From NCBI RefSeq assembly GCF_018812025.1, contig NC_063061.1, positions 31,473,655 to 31,537,654 on the forward strand: a stretch of DNA of 64,000 nt, in the 5' to 3' direction. Below, piece by piece: positions 34,130-45,494 of the stretch. Each line of letters begins with the position of its first letter. The first letter of the stretch is position 1. The DNA is from Megalobrama amblycephala (lineage: Eukaryota; Chordata; Actinopteri; Cypriniformes; Xenocyprididae). A program made the translations under genes and the position numbers. The notes below the pieces were generated by a model, which was not told the DNA's origin, ran no database searches, and saw only the letters and a program-made list of their open reading frames with translations.

Positions 34130-35637
34130 TTTAAAACACCAAATATGCAAATTTATAAAATGATGTTAAAATAGAGTAAATTTTTTTTTAGAACACAATA
34201 CAATTCAAAATATTTAAATCCAAATGCTTATTTAAATTGCTTTTAAATGTTTCATAAACCCAAGTTTACTATATGAGGCAAGTTGTCCCAAGTTGTGCAA
34301 GCAGGATAACCACAACATTTTCTTGTACTGTATTATCTACTTTCTCTTCCATCAAAATAAGTTATGGTTCAAGGATATGGGTAAGATTTGTTTACTTTTC
34401 ACTTTAGAATTAAAGAGTGTTTAATGGGAGTGCCTTGTGCTTTCATGTTGTGCATTGGTGTTCATGTTTATAAGTTTGTTTTAGCTGATTTTATATGCAT
34501 AAACTATCATTGTGAATACACATGGACATGGAAACAGGTGATTCATTGTTTTTATTTGTCAAACAAATGAAGCATGGATGCACTGTAAAAACTACACAGT
34601 ATGATCTATAAACTTTTACAAGCTATTGAGTAAAGACAAAATCATTCACCAAGTTCAATTCACATGAGTAACCCAGAATGTTTATATTACAATACAAGGT
34701 GTACACATATAGATAATATAGGGTAAAAATTCATGAGAGGTTGAGTTTTCAGCTGTGTGAAAATAGACAAGAAGCCTCCAAAAATTAATGGGACAAACAT
34801 GACAAGCATGCTTACAGTAATTATTAGAATGAGTCTGGTTTGTTTTATTCTGGGTGCGTTTGTGCACCCTGTTCTTTTTCTGCACTGAACTGGGAAACTC
34901 TCCTGTGTATGTACTTCTTAAGAAGTAGAAACATGCTGTAGAAACATGTCGGCGCAAAATGACAACTTGACATGGAGGTATATATTAATAATTAAAGATA
35001 TACATTGTACTTAATGTCAGCTTGCTTATTTTGCTCAAGATAACAATTTAATAAGTCCACATGTCGTAAAAACAAGAATCTATGTTTCTAACCACAGATT
35101 GAGAGCTGTACCCACACAACTTTGCAATGCAGTTTGTGAATGTTCATTTGAACTATGGTTTTCGGGAAACACCAAAACACTGAACTATGTTAGTAACGAC
35201 GGAACTTGTGATGTTAGTTGGCTAATGATGCTTTTGGGAAATGCACCCCAGTAAGTTAACTTTTGGATGAAAATACTTATTTTTTTACTTTTTTTTCTTT
35301 CTTTCAACATTTGAACTGAGAAGACAACGAAGAAATGAACTCCTCCACACTTGAAGCATCTACAAACTCCACAGCCATGCCAGTGAGCCATGTGGACATG
35401 TGGGCATACTCCATTCATTTCTTGTTTGGTCTTCCTACACACTCCTATATTATATGGCTCATCATTACAGGAACAGGGAATGGAGCTGCATCAGAGTTCT
35501 TCAACATTAATCTCTCTGTTTGTGAATTATGTATTTCTTTTAATAGTTTGTTAATAATACTGTCAAATGTTGAGCACAGTCTTGATTATTTACGAACATT
35601 TTTACTAGGTATTACCATCACCGGTCGTCCTGTGTTT
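34130..35637. other. Palindrome spacer (unpaired centre)
   Basis: About 1.5 kb without a counterpart in inverted orientation. It holds AT-rich DNA, a receptor relic whose two halves point in opposite directions (34682-34926), and the N-terminal half of receptor H (35335-35637). The stretches 34130-34680 and 34930-35330 have no gene. Confidence 0.8.
34682..34926. pseudogene. Receptor relic split by an inversion: TM6 on minus, TM7 on plus
   Basis: Minus strand 34835 down to 34682 reads LILIITVSMLVMFVPLIFGG and onward, which is TM6 plus the third extracellular loop of this family. Plus strand 34840-34924 reads CFILGAFVHPVLFLH, stop, TGKLSCVCTS, which is TM7 and the tail with a nonsense codon (CGA to TGA type). 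Head-to-head placement of parts that should follow each other on one strand marks an inversion breakpoint close to 34836-34840. Confidence 0.7.
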
Positions 35638-36005
35638 CAGTGTCTGATCTGTGTTGAGCGTTACCTGGCAGTGGTTCATCCTGTAACCTTTCTGAAGTAC
35701 AAACCTCTCAGATATAGAGTGATCTGCTGCACTGCGGCCTGGATAATCACTGTTGGCTCCTGATTGTGCTGCATGTTTACTTTACACTTCAGTTCCTTCT
35801 CCCCCTCTCCATTCAGTTTTTCTGTTTGGCTGTTTCTCAGAGCTCTAAGCAGTCAAGACCAGGAAGAGAGAGTGATAGAGAAAAGGGAAGAAAATCATAT
35901 GAAGAGAAAAGCTTTTTATCTCATTCTAATAATTACTATAAGGGTGGTTTTGTTCTGTTCTGTTTTCACCCTATTCTGTTTTCTGCATCAGACTGTTAAA
36001 CTTGC
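35335..36005 (+). pseudogene. Receptor H: GPCR with nonsense codon in TM4 and shifts beyond
   Basis: ATG at 35335 starts MNSSTLEASTNSTAMPVSHV, with several sequons. TM1 has GLPTHSYIIWLI and TM2 NLSVCEL. TM3 ends CLICVERY. The frame stops at TGA (35761-35763) just after AAWIITVGS in TM4. Downstream, remnants of TM5 (SPSPFSFSVWLF), ICL3 (EERVIEKREENHMKRKAFYL) and TM6 lie in shifted frames, and the TM7 motif is reduced to FLHQTVKLAC. TM5 and TM6-7 have internal deletions shared with H', so those losses predate the duplication or were copied between arms. Confidence 0.85.
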
Positions 36006-36979
36006 CTGTTTAAACCCTACAACTGTAACAAAACAATTTTATATTATTTTCCTTATATTGCTAAACAAACATTTAAGGTTATGCGATTTAATTGTTTTTA
36101 CCAAATTCCTTGTTGATTTTACAGTGCATCCATGTGTCATCTGTCAAGATGGGATATATAAGCACATGCTGTAGTTTGTTTAAATGTTTGCTTGTCAAAT
36201 AAAGCCCATTATTCTCTGACAAAGGGTCACATGTTTCCACATCAGGTGTTAGTTCCAAAGAATAGTTTAAAAACGTGTTTATAAATTGAGCTAAAACAAA
36301 CCCACAAACAAAGGGATCTTTGGACATTGAGGATGCACAATAAGAGAGCGCAGGCACTCCCATCATAAGGCAGCGCAGAGAGATATCATCACATCTGAAC
36401 TAAGTAAGTTGCCTAAATATGTTATCTGCTACACAGTCTCTGAAAACTTGTACAAAAATACAGATTTGACATTACTCACAGCCGAATTTCAAATCACAAT
36501 AGGAACTGACCCTTTGACGGGAGTTTGATTGACATGAATACAGTGATACTGAACATAGTGCACAAATGTCTTATATGTCAGCCTGCTCTCACTTGTTTGA
36601 TACTACCACATGTCCAAGAGAAATGATCTAAATACAAATGCCAAAAGCAGCTTAAACCCATTGATTTCAATGAGAAACCTGTGCTGTCATACTGATGTGA
36701 AAGACAATTGAATTTTATGGTTGTTGAATTATTTTTGTCATAAATGTAGCCTATTTTTGTGTATGACTTCCATCCACATTTGGATATACACTATAATGTA
36801 AGTTACACAATACACTGTGAATTATATTTTTGAGCACCCAAACCACCGAATCTAACCATTTCTCAAAACAAAACATATAAAACAATTCGAAGCTTGTAAC
36901 CGGCAAATTAAAAAAAAAAAATTAGCTTCACTTTCTGTCTCCTGAGATACCTTCATCTGATGGATTTTTTAAGACAGCA

Positions 36980-37338
36980 TAGATGTATCCTTCACTTTTT
37001 GATATCCCACAATCCTGTGCTTTCCATGCTGTGCCAGTTGAGCTAAAAAATAAGATGGTGTCTGAAAGCTGCAGTTGCTGGTCAGTTTGTGTGTAAATGT
37101 ATGTTTTTTGTGTACTGTTTTCCACTTATCATGTAATTTCTAGCAAGAAGTTACTATTGTGATGAAATATTTGCTTAGTTATCACCAAGCACTCTCTGTT
37201 TTGATTTAGATCATTAAACCATTACTGCCTCATAAGTCTGTCCAAAACTGAAGCGTATCTTGTTCCGTTTTTAGGGAACCATGGTTACAGACATAACCCA
37301 AGACTTTTTTTTTTTTGGTTGGGGGGGGGGGGGGGGTA
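36980..37338. other. Right-arm insert with a DIRS-end-like scrap and a G-run
   Basis: Absent from the mirror arm. It contains TTTTAGGGAACCATGGTTAC then AGACATAACCCAAGAC (about 37272-37306), which resembles the terminal repeat of the DIRS element at 29350-29386. After it follow T(12) and a run of about 16 G (37321-37336). No frame. Confidence 0.45.
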
Positions 37339-37917
37339 GAATGTAAAATGCATATAGTTCCATAAAATGCATGCAGTTTTGTTTTTTAACGGCTAGAGGA
37401 TCGAAAGTTACATAGTGTACCTTCAAGGTTCGCTCTATTCCTTGCATAAAGTTATTGTAAGGCTTAAAAACATTTAGAAGGCAGACAAGTTGCTTGGAAT
37501 ATTATTATAGTGCTTTTTTATTATTATTTTGACTATACTTTGACATGTTATGTGTGTTTATTGTTAAAAAGAGATTTGATTACAGAATAAGCATTGTGCT
37601 TATTATATATTTTTTTACATATATAAAATATGGTTTGTCTTTTTTTTTTTTTTCTAGATATGGATGTATGTAAAGAAATAGGCTAAATCATCAGGCTATA
37701 AAGATTTCTCTTAGAAAATAAACACATTTCAGCCAGCATAATGATCATTTGTATGATCATAAAAATCAGAATATCTTGATTATTATGCTGACTGAAAAGT
37801 GTTTATTTCTTAAGGTAAATCTTTATAGCGTACAAGTTTATATTCACTTTCATTTACATGATGTAAAGCAATCATTAGAAAAACCTGTGGTAGAAATTGT
37901 ATAATTATACTGTAGGG

Positions 37918-38111
37918 CAGGGATGGGCAACTTCAGTCCTGGAGGGCCACTGCCCAGCAGAGTTTAGCTCCAACCCTAATCAAACACATCTGAACCAGCT
38001 AATCAAGGTCTTCAGGATTAGTAGAAAGCTATAGGCAAGTGAGTTTTTATCAGGGATGGAGATAAACTCTGCAGGACACTGGCCCTCCAGGACCGGAGTT
38101 GCCCATACCTG
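37918..38111. mobile_element. hAT-type MITE with perfect 8-bp duplication
   Basis: 194 bp beginning CAGGGATGGGCAACT and ending AGTTGCCCATACCTG. It is flanked by CTGTAGGG at 37910-37917 and 38112-38119. The mirror arm has a single CCCTACAG at 31962-31969, the undisturbed empty site. The insertion therefore happened after the arms were formed, or was removed by conversion from the other arm. Confidence 0.88.
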
Positions 38112-38530
38112 CTGTAGGGGTTAGAGATTAGGCTTGGGAAATATAGGCCCGGTTTCACAGACAGGACTTAGACTTAAGCCGGGATCAGGCCTTAATTCAA
38201 TTAGGGCATTTAAGTAGCTTTTATAAATGTGCCCTAGAAAAGAAAAGAAAAAAAAAAAACAACAACTTTTGTCTTGAGACAAAACAATGGCACTGACATA
38301 TTTTAAGATATGTCAGTGCAAGTTGCTTTCAGTTAAAATGGCTACAATATGCATTTTAGTCTAGGACTAGCTTAAGCCTTGCTTGTGAAACTGGGGGATA
38401 TTTTGCTGAAAGGTGAGCATTTTCATTAATTTGAAATTGTGTTGTTTAATTGGTTGATTTCTTTCCATAGGAATAAAAGTTTACATTCTGATATTTACAG
38501 GTCTCTTTACCCTAGATCAGATAAGAAGAC

Positions 38531-39370
38531 ATGAATGGCTCTACAATGAACTTCATCACACCCGAAGAATCCACAAACTGCACACAATATTTCACCTGGC
38601 TGCTGGGCAGTTTAGAAACAAGTGTGTTCACCATTAATGTCCTGTTTGGTCTTCCTACACACTCCTATGTTATATGGCTCATCATCACAGGAACAGGAAG
38701 TGGAGCATCAGAGTTCTTCAACCTTAATCTCTCTGTTTGTGAAATATCTTTTTGTTTGAATTGTCTGTTAAATCTACTGTCATTTGTTTCTCAGAGTCTC
38801 ATAACAGTAACACAGTGTCTTGTAGCACTAGGCATCACAGGTCGTCCTCTGTTTCAATGTCTGATCTGTGTTGAGCGTTACCTGGCAGTGGTTCATCCTG
38901 TAACCTTTCTGAAGTACAAACCTCTCAGATATAGAGTGATCTGCTGCACTGTGCCTTGGATAATTATTCTTGGATGCTGTTTATACTGCATGTTTACTTT
39001 AGGTTCAAACAACTACATTGCATTTACATGGTTTTTGTCAATGCAGTTCCTCCTCTTCTTCTGCATCCAGTTGTTTTGTCTTGTGGCTGTTCTCAGAGCT
39101 CTGAAGCAGTCAGGACCAGGAGAGAGAAGAAAAGAGAGAGAGGAAGAAAACCACATGAAGAGAAGAGCGTTTCATTTAATTCTAATAACTACTCTGAGCC
39201 TTGTTATCATATTTGTTCCACTAATCATCTTGGCATTCTTAAGTATTTCACAAAATTATAGTGAAATACACAGGACCATAGGATTGGCTTGTTTTATTCT
39301 GACTGGTTTTGTTCAGCCTGCTCTTTATCTGCACCGAGTTGGAAAACTCTCTTGCCAGTTCTCATCATAA
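38531..39370 (+). CDS. Receptor G': intact rhodopsin-like GPCR, 279 aa
   Basis: Mirror twin of receptor G. Start ATG at 38531 (MNGSTMNFIT); the upstream sequence GATATTTACAG is a possible 5' UTR acceptor. ERY is at 115-117, FVP at 228-230 and QPALY at 262-266, where G has QPVLY. ICL3 reads ERRKEREEEN where G has ERRKEKVEEN. All seven hydrophobic helices are kept. It is expected in the plasma membrane with G-protein coupling; the ligand is unknown. Very few changes in 840 bp and frame retention in both twins suggest selection or recent conversion. Downstream DNA matches the G flank to about 39480. Confidence 0.88.
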   Translation: MNGSTMNFITPEESTNCTQYFTWLLGSLETSVFTINVLFGLPTHSYVIWLIITGTGSGASEFFNLNLSVCEISFCLNCLLNLLSFVSQSLITVTQCLVALGITGRPLFQCLICVERYLAVVHPVTFLKYKPLRYRVICCTVPWIIILGCCLYCMFTLGSNNYIAFTWFLSMQFLLFFCIQLFCLVAVLRALKQSGPGERRKEREEENHMKRRAFHLILITTLSLVIIFVPLIILAFLSISQNYSEIHRTIGLACFILTGFVQPALYLHRVGKLSCQFSS

Positions 39371-39481
39371 GACATGTTATTTTAGGTAGCTGGATAGACA
39401 ACTGAAACTTCTTGATGTGTAAGAAACTCCCATGTACATCTCAACATTTACTAATGCATTATAAAAATCAAAAGTTGTAAC

Positions 39482-39885
39482 ATTAGTTAATGAACCTAAA
39501 CTAACATGAAATAACAAAGAACAGTTGTATTTTTATTAACTAATGTTAACAGAGACGAATAAGTACTGTAATGTAATGCATTAACTAACCTCAGCTAATG
39601 GAACCTTATTGTAAAGTGTTACCAAATTATCTATTTTACTACCAGCTGAATTGCAAATACTGAATTGAGCTGTATTTGCCTCTAAAGTAGTGTTTATTTT
39701 TCTAGGGTGTGTTGTTTGTGCTTTCTTCTGTTACTCATATCACTGCCAACTCTGAACTTTGTTTTCTTCAAACATACTGTTTTCTTCAAACATACTGAAC
39801 TGATATATATGTATTGTACTAAATTTTAATACTGTTCAGTCTCCCTACACACTCTCAATAAGATGAAATGGTATTACATCACAGT
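39482..39885. mobile_element. MITE-like segment present only in the right arm
   Basis: Contains CATTAGTTAATGAACC, TAATGCATTAACTAACC and TGTAAAGTGTTACC, phrases of a common fish MITE family ending in GGTAACACTTTA. In the left arm the flanking words join near 30600 through a shared TTAACTAATGTT-like repeat, so this is either an insertion or a left-arm deletion. Confidence 0.4.
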
Positions 39886-40639
39886 TTTTCATATTTAATC
39901 TCTTCTGTCTGCCCCGCATTAGTCTAATTTTACACTGAACCACATTTCCATGTCCCAAACTATTTGTATACAATGGAAAATATTTTCAAAAATGTACCAC
40001 TCATTAAAGCATCAGATCACAAACTTGTGTCAGTCCAGATTTAATTTGTGTGCATGATATCCCATAAGATTTGCATTGATGTAAAAGCTTTCAAATGTAA
40101 ATTTTCCACCTTTCCCTCTGTGGAGCTCACATTACCGTCTTGAGTGCAGGCAAGACAGACAGGAATAGTTCCGGAGCGATTTCACTGTTTTATATGATTT
40201 GGCTGTACATACATTGATATAATAAAAAGATGCATGGAAAAGAAACTGTTGGCAGTCTTGTGAGTTTGATTCATACATTTATGAGTGAGTTTAATTTGTT
40301 GATAGAATGTTCATTAATCTAGTTAATGATTTAATGGACTGAGCTCTACAGTCAAAACAGCAGAATGTTACTTTTAATTATTGTCATTTGTGATTGCATT
40401 TTCTATATGGCCAGACGTGCAGTCTACCAATGACATTGGAGCGACAGCACTAGGTACGCCCACAAGCGACTTCACAGTACAGAGACTAGCGACATGCAGC
40501 GGAAAAGACGCTGGCGGTGTTAACGAGGCTTAAGGCTGCAGCTGGAAGTCAGTTGTAGATCTTGTGTTTCTCTTTTCTCCAGTGATTGTGCTCATTATGC
40601 AAAATGCATGCAGTTTTTTTTTTCTTTTTACTGCTAGAG

Positions 40640-40921
40640 GGCCAAGCTAGTGTACCTTTAAACAGAACTCAGCATAAAATGCCTAAACATAGAAAATTTG
40701 TATTTCTCTCCATTTACATTAACTTGGTTTATGTAAGCACACACAAACCAATGTCTATGTTCATGTTTTCTCACACAATAATAAAACACTCTGTGTGGTT
40801 TTTATTATTAGCCTATTAGCTGGGGCTCAGGAAGCAATGACAGTATTTGATATGTCATTGCATGGCTTCTGGAATGCTTCTCCGTTTATCAATCTATGTT
40901 TTTAAAGGAGGCAGGACATTA
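40640..40921 (+). repeat. Receptor-upstream repeat, copy 4 (right arm)
   Basis: Mirror of 29525-29810. Contains TTATTAGCCTATTAGCTGGG and CATTGACAGTATTTGAT-like text. No frame. Confidence 0.6.
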
Positions 40922-41492
40922 AAGGTGCCATAGAATGGAAAATTGAATTGACCTTGGCATAGTTGAATAACAAGAGTTCAGTACATGGAAATGACATACA
41001 GTGAGTCTCAAACTCCATTGTTTCCCCCTTCTTATATAAATCTCATTTATTTAAAAGACCTCCGAAGAACAGGTGAATCTCAACATAACACCGACTGTTA
41101 CGTAACAGTCAGGATCATTAATATGTACGCCCCCAATATTTGCATATGCCAGTCCATGTTCAAGGCATTAGACAAGGGCAGGACGTCTGGATGTGCACAG
41201 CAGAATCGTCAGACTTGGTAAGCAAGCAAGGACAATAGCGAAAAATGGCAGATGGAGCAATAATAACTGACATGATCCATGATTACATGATATTTTTTAG
41301 TGATATTTGTAAATTGTCTTTCTAAATGTTTCGTTAGCATGTTGCTAATGTACTGTTAAATGTGGTTAAAGTTACCATCGTTTCTTACTGTATTCACGGA
41401 GAAAAGACTGTCGTTATTTTCATTTTTTAAACACTTGCAGTCTGTATAATGCATAAACACAACTTCATTCTTTATAAATCTCTCCAAAAGTG

Positions 41493-42580
41493 TAGTGTAA
41501 GGAACCCCGCATCGGCCCAAAAACGTAATCCGACACGCCTGGGTGAAGGTTAACGTGTGTATGCCTTTTCAGCCTCTCTGAATGTTCACTTAATTTCACT
41601 CGTTTAATCTGACTACAATTTCAAATGATTATTACTCTTAGGTTGTGTTTCCAATTAGAAATTAATCATTTGTTATGTATTAATTTAGATATTCGATTAT
41701 TCTGATTACCTTATATCTTCAATTATTTCGTTCACTGCAGTCCCGGTATCGCTTTAGAAGAGTTACTTCGGCCGACTTGAGCACTCTTCCTGGACACAAA
41801 CTCGTCAGTCTGACCTTAAACATTGGATGCAGGGTAAATATCTACCTTTAAGTCGGTCGCGCTCTGCTTACTCGTAACAAAAAGCATAGTTTTTTATATA
41901 TTTACCAAAACTGCAACTTATTTAAGGCAGTGATTGTCAGAAATCAAAATGGACTTAACTGATATGCCCCATGCTCCATCTATTAAACCTTCCGTATGAA
42001 CAATCCTGAACACAGATTTGAGGTAATACCTTCGCTTTAATCTACTAGAAATAATGGATTAAGAATAATACAGAATCAACCAAATATAACCTTTTATTTG
42101 TCAAGTAAAAATATATCATGTCAATTACATTATATTAGACAATTAGAAGCCAATTCAGAAATGTTAAATGCATAACATCGATTACTCAAAAAATGCATAT
42201 ACACACAGTGATACATGAATGTCTTCAGACATTCACCCATCTCTGTATGGGGGTTCTGGTTAAAGAAGGTCCCACATGACTGCTTTGCTCTTTACCTTTT
42301 ATACCAGGACCAGAACAAAAGGATCGTAAATTTTTATTACACCAACACCTGTTTTGGGGGAGAGGAGAAAAGACACCACCCAAAAAAAGAGGACAGAATT
42401 TTCCTTAGTTTTCCATCTTCTTCATAATTCTAGTGACTGCTGTGAAATTGAGACCATTTTACCAATTGCACTGAGACTTTTAAAATGATACCAAACATAA
42501 AAAGGGAAAAACAGTAGATACACTAGACATAGTTACATACATTACACAGTTACATTATACATAGAATATAAATTTTCAGT
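41493..42580. other. Right-arm-only segment of unknown nature, possible solo LTR
   Basis: Homology with the left arm stops after CTCCAAAAGTGTAG and this segment starts TGTAAGGAACCCCGCATCGG. No coding frame, no clear inverted ends, no target duplication. The TG start could be an LTR edge. From about 42585 to 42700 the sequence matches the upstream flank of receptor A (inverted, 9975-10120). Confidence 0.3.
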
Positions 42581-43105
42581 GTCAAACTGAATTACATGTT
42601 TTGGTCATTTTAAAGCATTTTGGTGGTCATTTTGGTAACAAATAAATAAGAGCTCCTCATCAGCTTAATGTACATCCATTCATAATCAGAATAATGAGGA
42701 ACACAAATAAGTGATTGAAGCATCATTTATTTTAATCGTGTATTTCTTGATGCAGTTTTTTGTAGTAAATCTGTTGATTATTTGTAATCAGATGATTAGT
42801 CTTTTTGCTTTCATGTCCCTCAGGGTTTTTTTTGTTTTGTTTTGTTTTTTTACATCTCTACCAATAGTAACACAAATGCAGAACACAGGCGGTATTTGGA
42901 AGAAAATGTGATCACTTAGTGTATTTGCATGTCATTTTACCACACTTCACAGAGCCCATCCCTGATGAAGAGGTGTGAGTTGAATCTTCCTAACACATTC
43001 ACTTAGAAAGCAGACAATCTAGCTATAAGTGACTACACATATAACCCTGTCTGTGTTTACTGTTGTGTATCTGTTTATTGTTGTCGACAACAGCACAGGA
43101 CTGAG

Positions 43106-43230
43106 GTAAAAAAAAAAAAAAAATCTTTTTTTTTTACTGATGTATGTTATTTAAAGTAGTTTTGATCAGGTTTACACTGCACAGTTCCAGAATGTTCTGG
43201 TGGACTAACACTTGTGTCTCTCATTCATAG
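43106..43230 (+). other. Short 5' UTR intron of receptor C'
   Basis: Donor CTGAG|GTAAA at 43106 and acceptor TCATTCATAG ending at 43230, 35 bp before the ATG at 43266. Same structure as in A and D. Confidence 0.6.
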
Positions 43231-43608
43231 ATCACAGTGTGTTTTTGACTGCATACAGTGAAGAGATGAACATCTCCAGTGAGATCTTCCCCACTGATGG
43301 ATCAAACTCTTCGGATCACTTCTTTTTCAACACCACTGAAGAGGAAATTGGTTTTAATATGTTCTCGACTGTACTTTGTACCAGCGCTCTGTTGGGTGTT
43401 CCTATTAACACCTATGTGATTTGGCTTATAGTAACAGGAACTGGCAATGGAATCGCAGCAGAGTTCTTCACTTTGAACCTCTCCATCTGTGAGATGTTTT
43501 ACGTATGGAATCTTTACTTATTATCCTCAGCTATAAATTTAATATTCTTTGGACGGCTGTGTATTTTTTAGATGGATTAGCCACGACCAGTCGTCCTCTG
43601 TTTCAGTG

Positions 43609-45384
43609 CAGTGCCGGCCCGAGCCTCTTGGGGGCCCTAAGCAGCATTTGATTTGGGGGCCCCCCTCCCACCACGTGAAGTCACCTGTGGTTAAAGATTA
43701 TTGACACAAATGTCACACTATAATGTTACATTATAAATGAATACAGTGAGGTTATGTATTAATACAAAATAAATAATAAAAAAATCGATACTTAAAATAC
43801 TTTATTCTTAAACTTCTGTATACAAACTGTCACAAAACATGAATTAAATAATTAGCAAATGCAAATGTGCATTAAATGTGCAATCTTTTAAATAAAACCA
43901 AAATAGACAAACATCTATGCAGGAAGTAATGCAGGACTAATGAGTAGATCTACATTAACACTTCAGCTACTACTATTAACTACTATAGAATCAAGTTTAA
44001 CTAATCAGTAAGTAATATCAAATTTAGAAGATAGTTCCTTATTAACTAATCAGTAATTACCTAATGATATTACCATCATTAATAACTATTAACTAATGGA
44101 CAAATTGTAAAGAACATTAGCATGTGTCTGAGATGTAATCAGTCACAATATTTACTTTGAATATAATCATAAAATGCATCATTAATTACTCAAGTGTTAG
44201 CTAGTCACTATGCAGGAACTACTACTGATCACGAACCATTATTTTAAAGTGAAAAACATGTTTTTCACTTTAAAATAATGGTCCTGATCACTAGTAGTTC
44301 TTGAAGAAAATGACTAGGTACTTGATTAATTAGCGATGCATTTTATGATGATGTTGAGATTAACTACTAGTGGTCTGCACCATTATTTTAAAGTGAAAAA
44401 CATGTTTTTCACTTTAAAATAATGGTCCTGATCACTAGTAGTTCCTGCATAGTGACTAGGTAACACTTGAGTAATTAATGATGCATTTTATGACCACACT
44501 GAGAGTAAAAAAAGACAATTGCTCACATCTCAAACACTTTAATGTTGTGATTAGTAATTAATTAGTAATTCTTTATAATTTCTCATAGTTACCTATTAGT
44601 TATTATTGATGCCAATGTCATTCTCTAATTATTGATTAGCTAATAAGGAACTATCTTTGTCCTAAATTTGATATTACTTACTGATTAGTTAAGCTTGTTT
44701 CTATATTACTTAATAGTAGTAGCTCAAGTGTTAATGTAGATCTACTCATTAGTCCTGCATTACTTCCTGCATAGTTACTTATTAATGACGGACCATTATT
44801 CTAAAGTGTTAGCGAGGATAGCACTGCTACATCACTCGCCACCATATTAATAAGTAAATAATAAAGAAATATGGCATCCCTTTCAACTTAAACTGATATC
44901 TATAATCAATACGTGAAATACACCTAGATAAATGTATATTAATAATGCGATTTAACGTTAGCTCTGGTGATGGCTTATATAAGATCATGAGTCATGACTA
45001 GCTGCTACCTCAAGTGACATGAGCACAATTTGTGCTGCTGCACAAAACATTCTGTAAATAATTATGCAAACATACCTTTATCTTGCTCTTTTTTTCTCCT
45101 CCTCTGTCTTTTTCTTCTTTCTTTTTTCGGCACCAGAGGGATACATCCTTTTTTGTGACATGGCTTATCATTTATAACATTTATTACAGTGACGTGCACT
45201 TGCGCGCCGGCGCGAATTGTCAAGGCACGCGAGGTGTCTATGCGCAATTGCGCATGACTCAAAGGCTAGCAGACACAGCAGCAGTTGTCGGCAAATCAGA
45301 ATTTTCTTGTCTCGAATTATTTATTTATTCATTCGTATTCATTCATTCATTCATTCATTTATATCACTTGTTTAAGTTATTTAA

Positions 45385-45419
<35 letters not shown>

Positions 45420-45494
45420 ACGATTGGGGGGCCCCCTATTGGCCAGGGGGCCCCAAGCAGCCGCTTAGTTCGCTTATGCCTCGGGCCGGCCCTG
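43609..45494 (-). mobile_element. hAT element of 1.9 kb inside receptor C'
   Basis: Ends CAGTGCCGGCCCGAG and the complement of CAGGGCCGGCCCGAG. Flanked by TTTCAGTG at 43601-43608 and 45495-45502, a perfect 8-bp duplication. On the minus strand near 45070-45150 a basic segment (KKERRKRQRRRKKEQDK) followed by GTATGT resembles the first exon of hAT-type transposases. The catalytic part is missing. A second palindromic element lies inside (43916-44775), and a poly(A) of about 30 lies at 45389-45418. Confidence 0.85.
43916..44775. mobile_element. Palindromic MITE nested in the hAT element
   Basis: ATGCAGGAAGTAATGCAGGA ... at the left is mirrored by ...TCCTGCATTACTTCCTGCAT at the right. Further mirrored blocks include AATATCAAATTTAG and TTTCACTTTAAAATAATGGT, centred near 44345. 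It could fold into a long hairpin. No coding frame. Confidence 0.7.
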
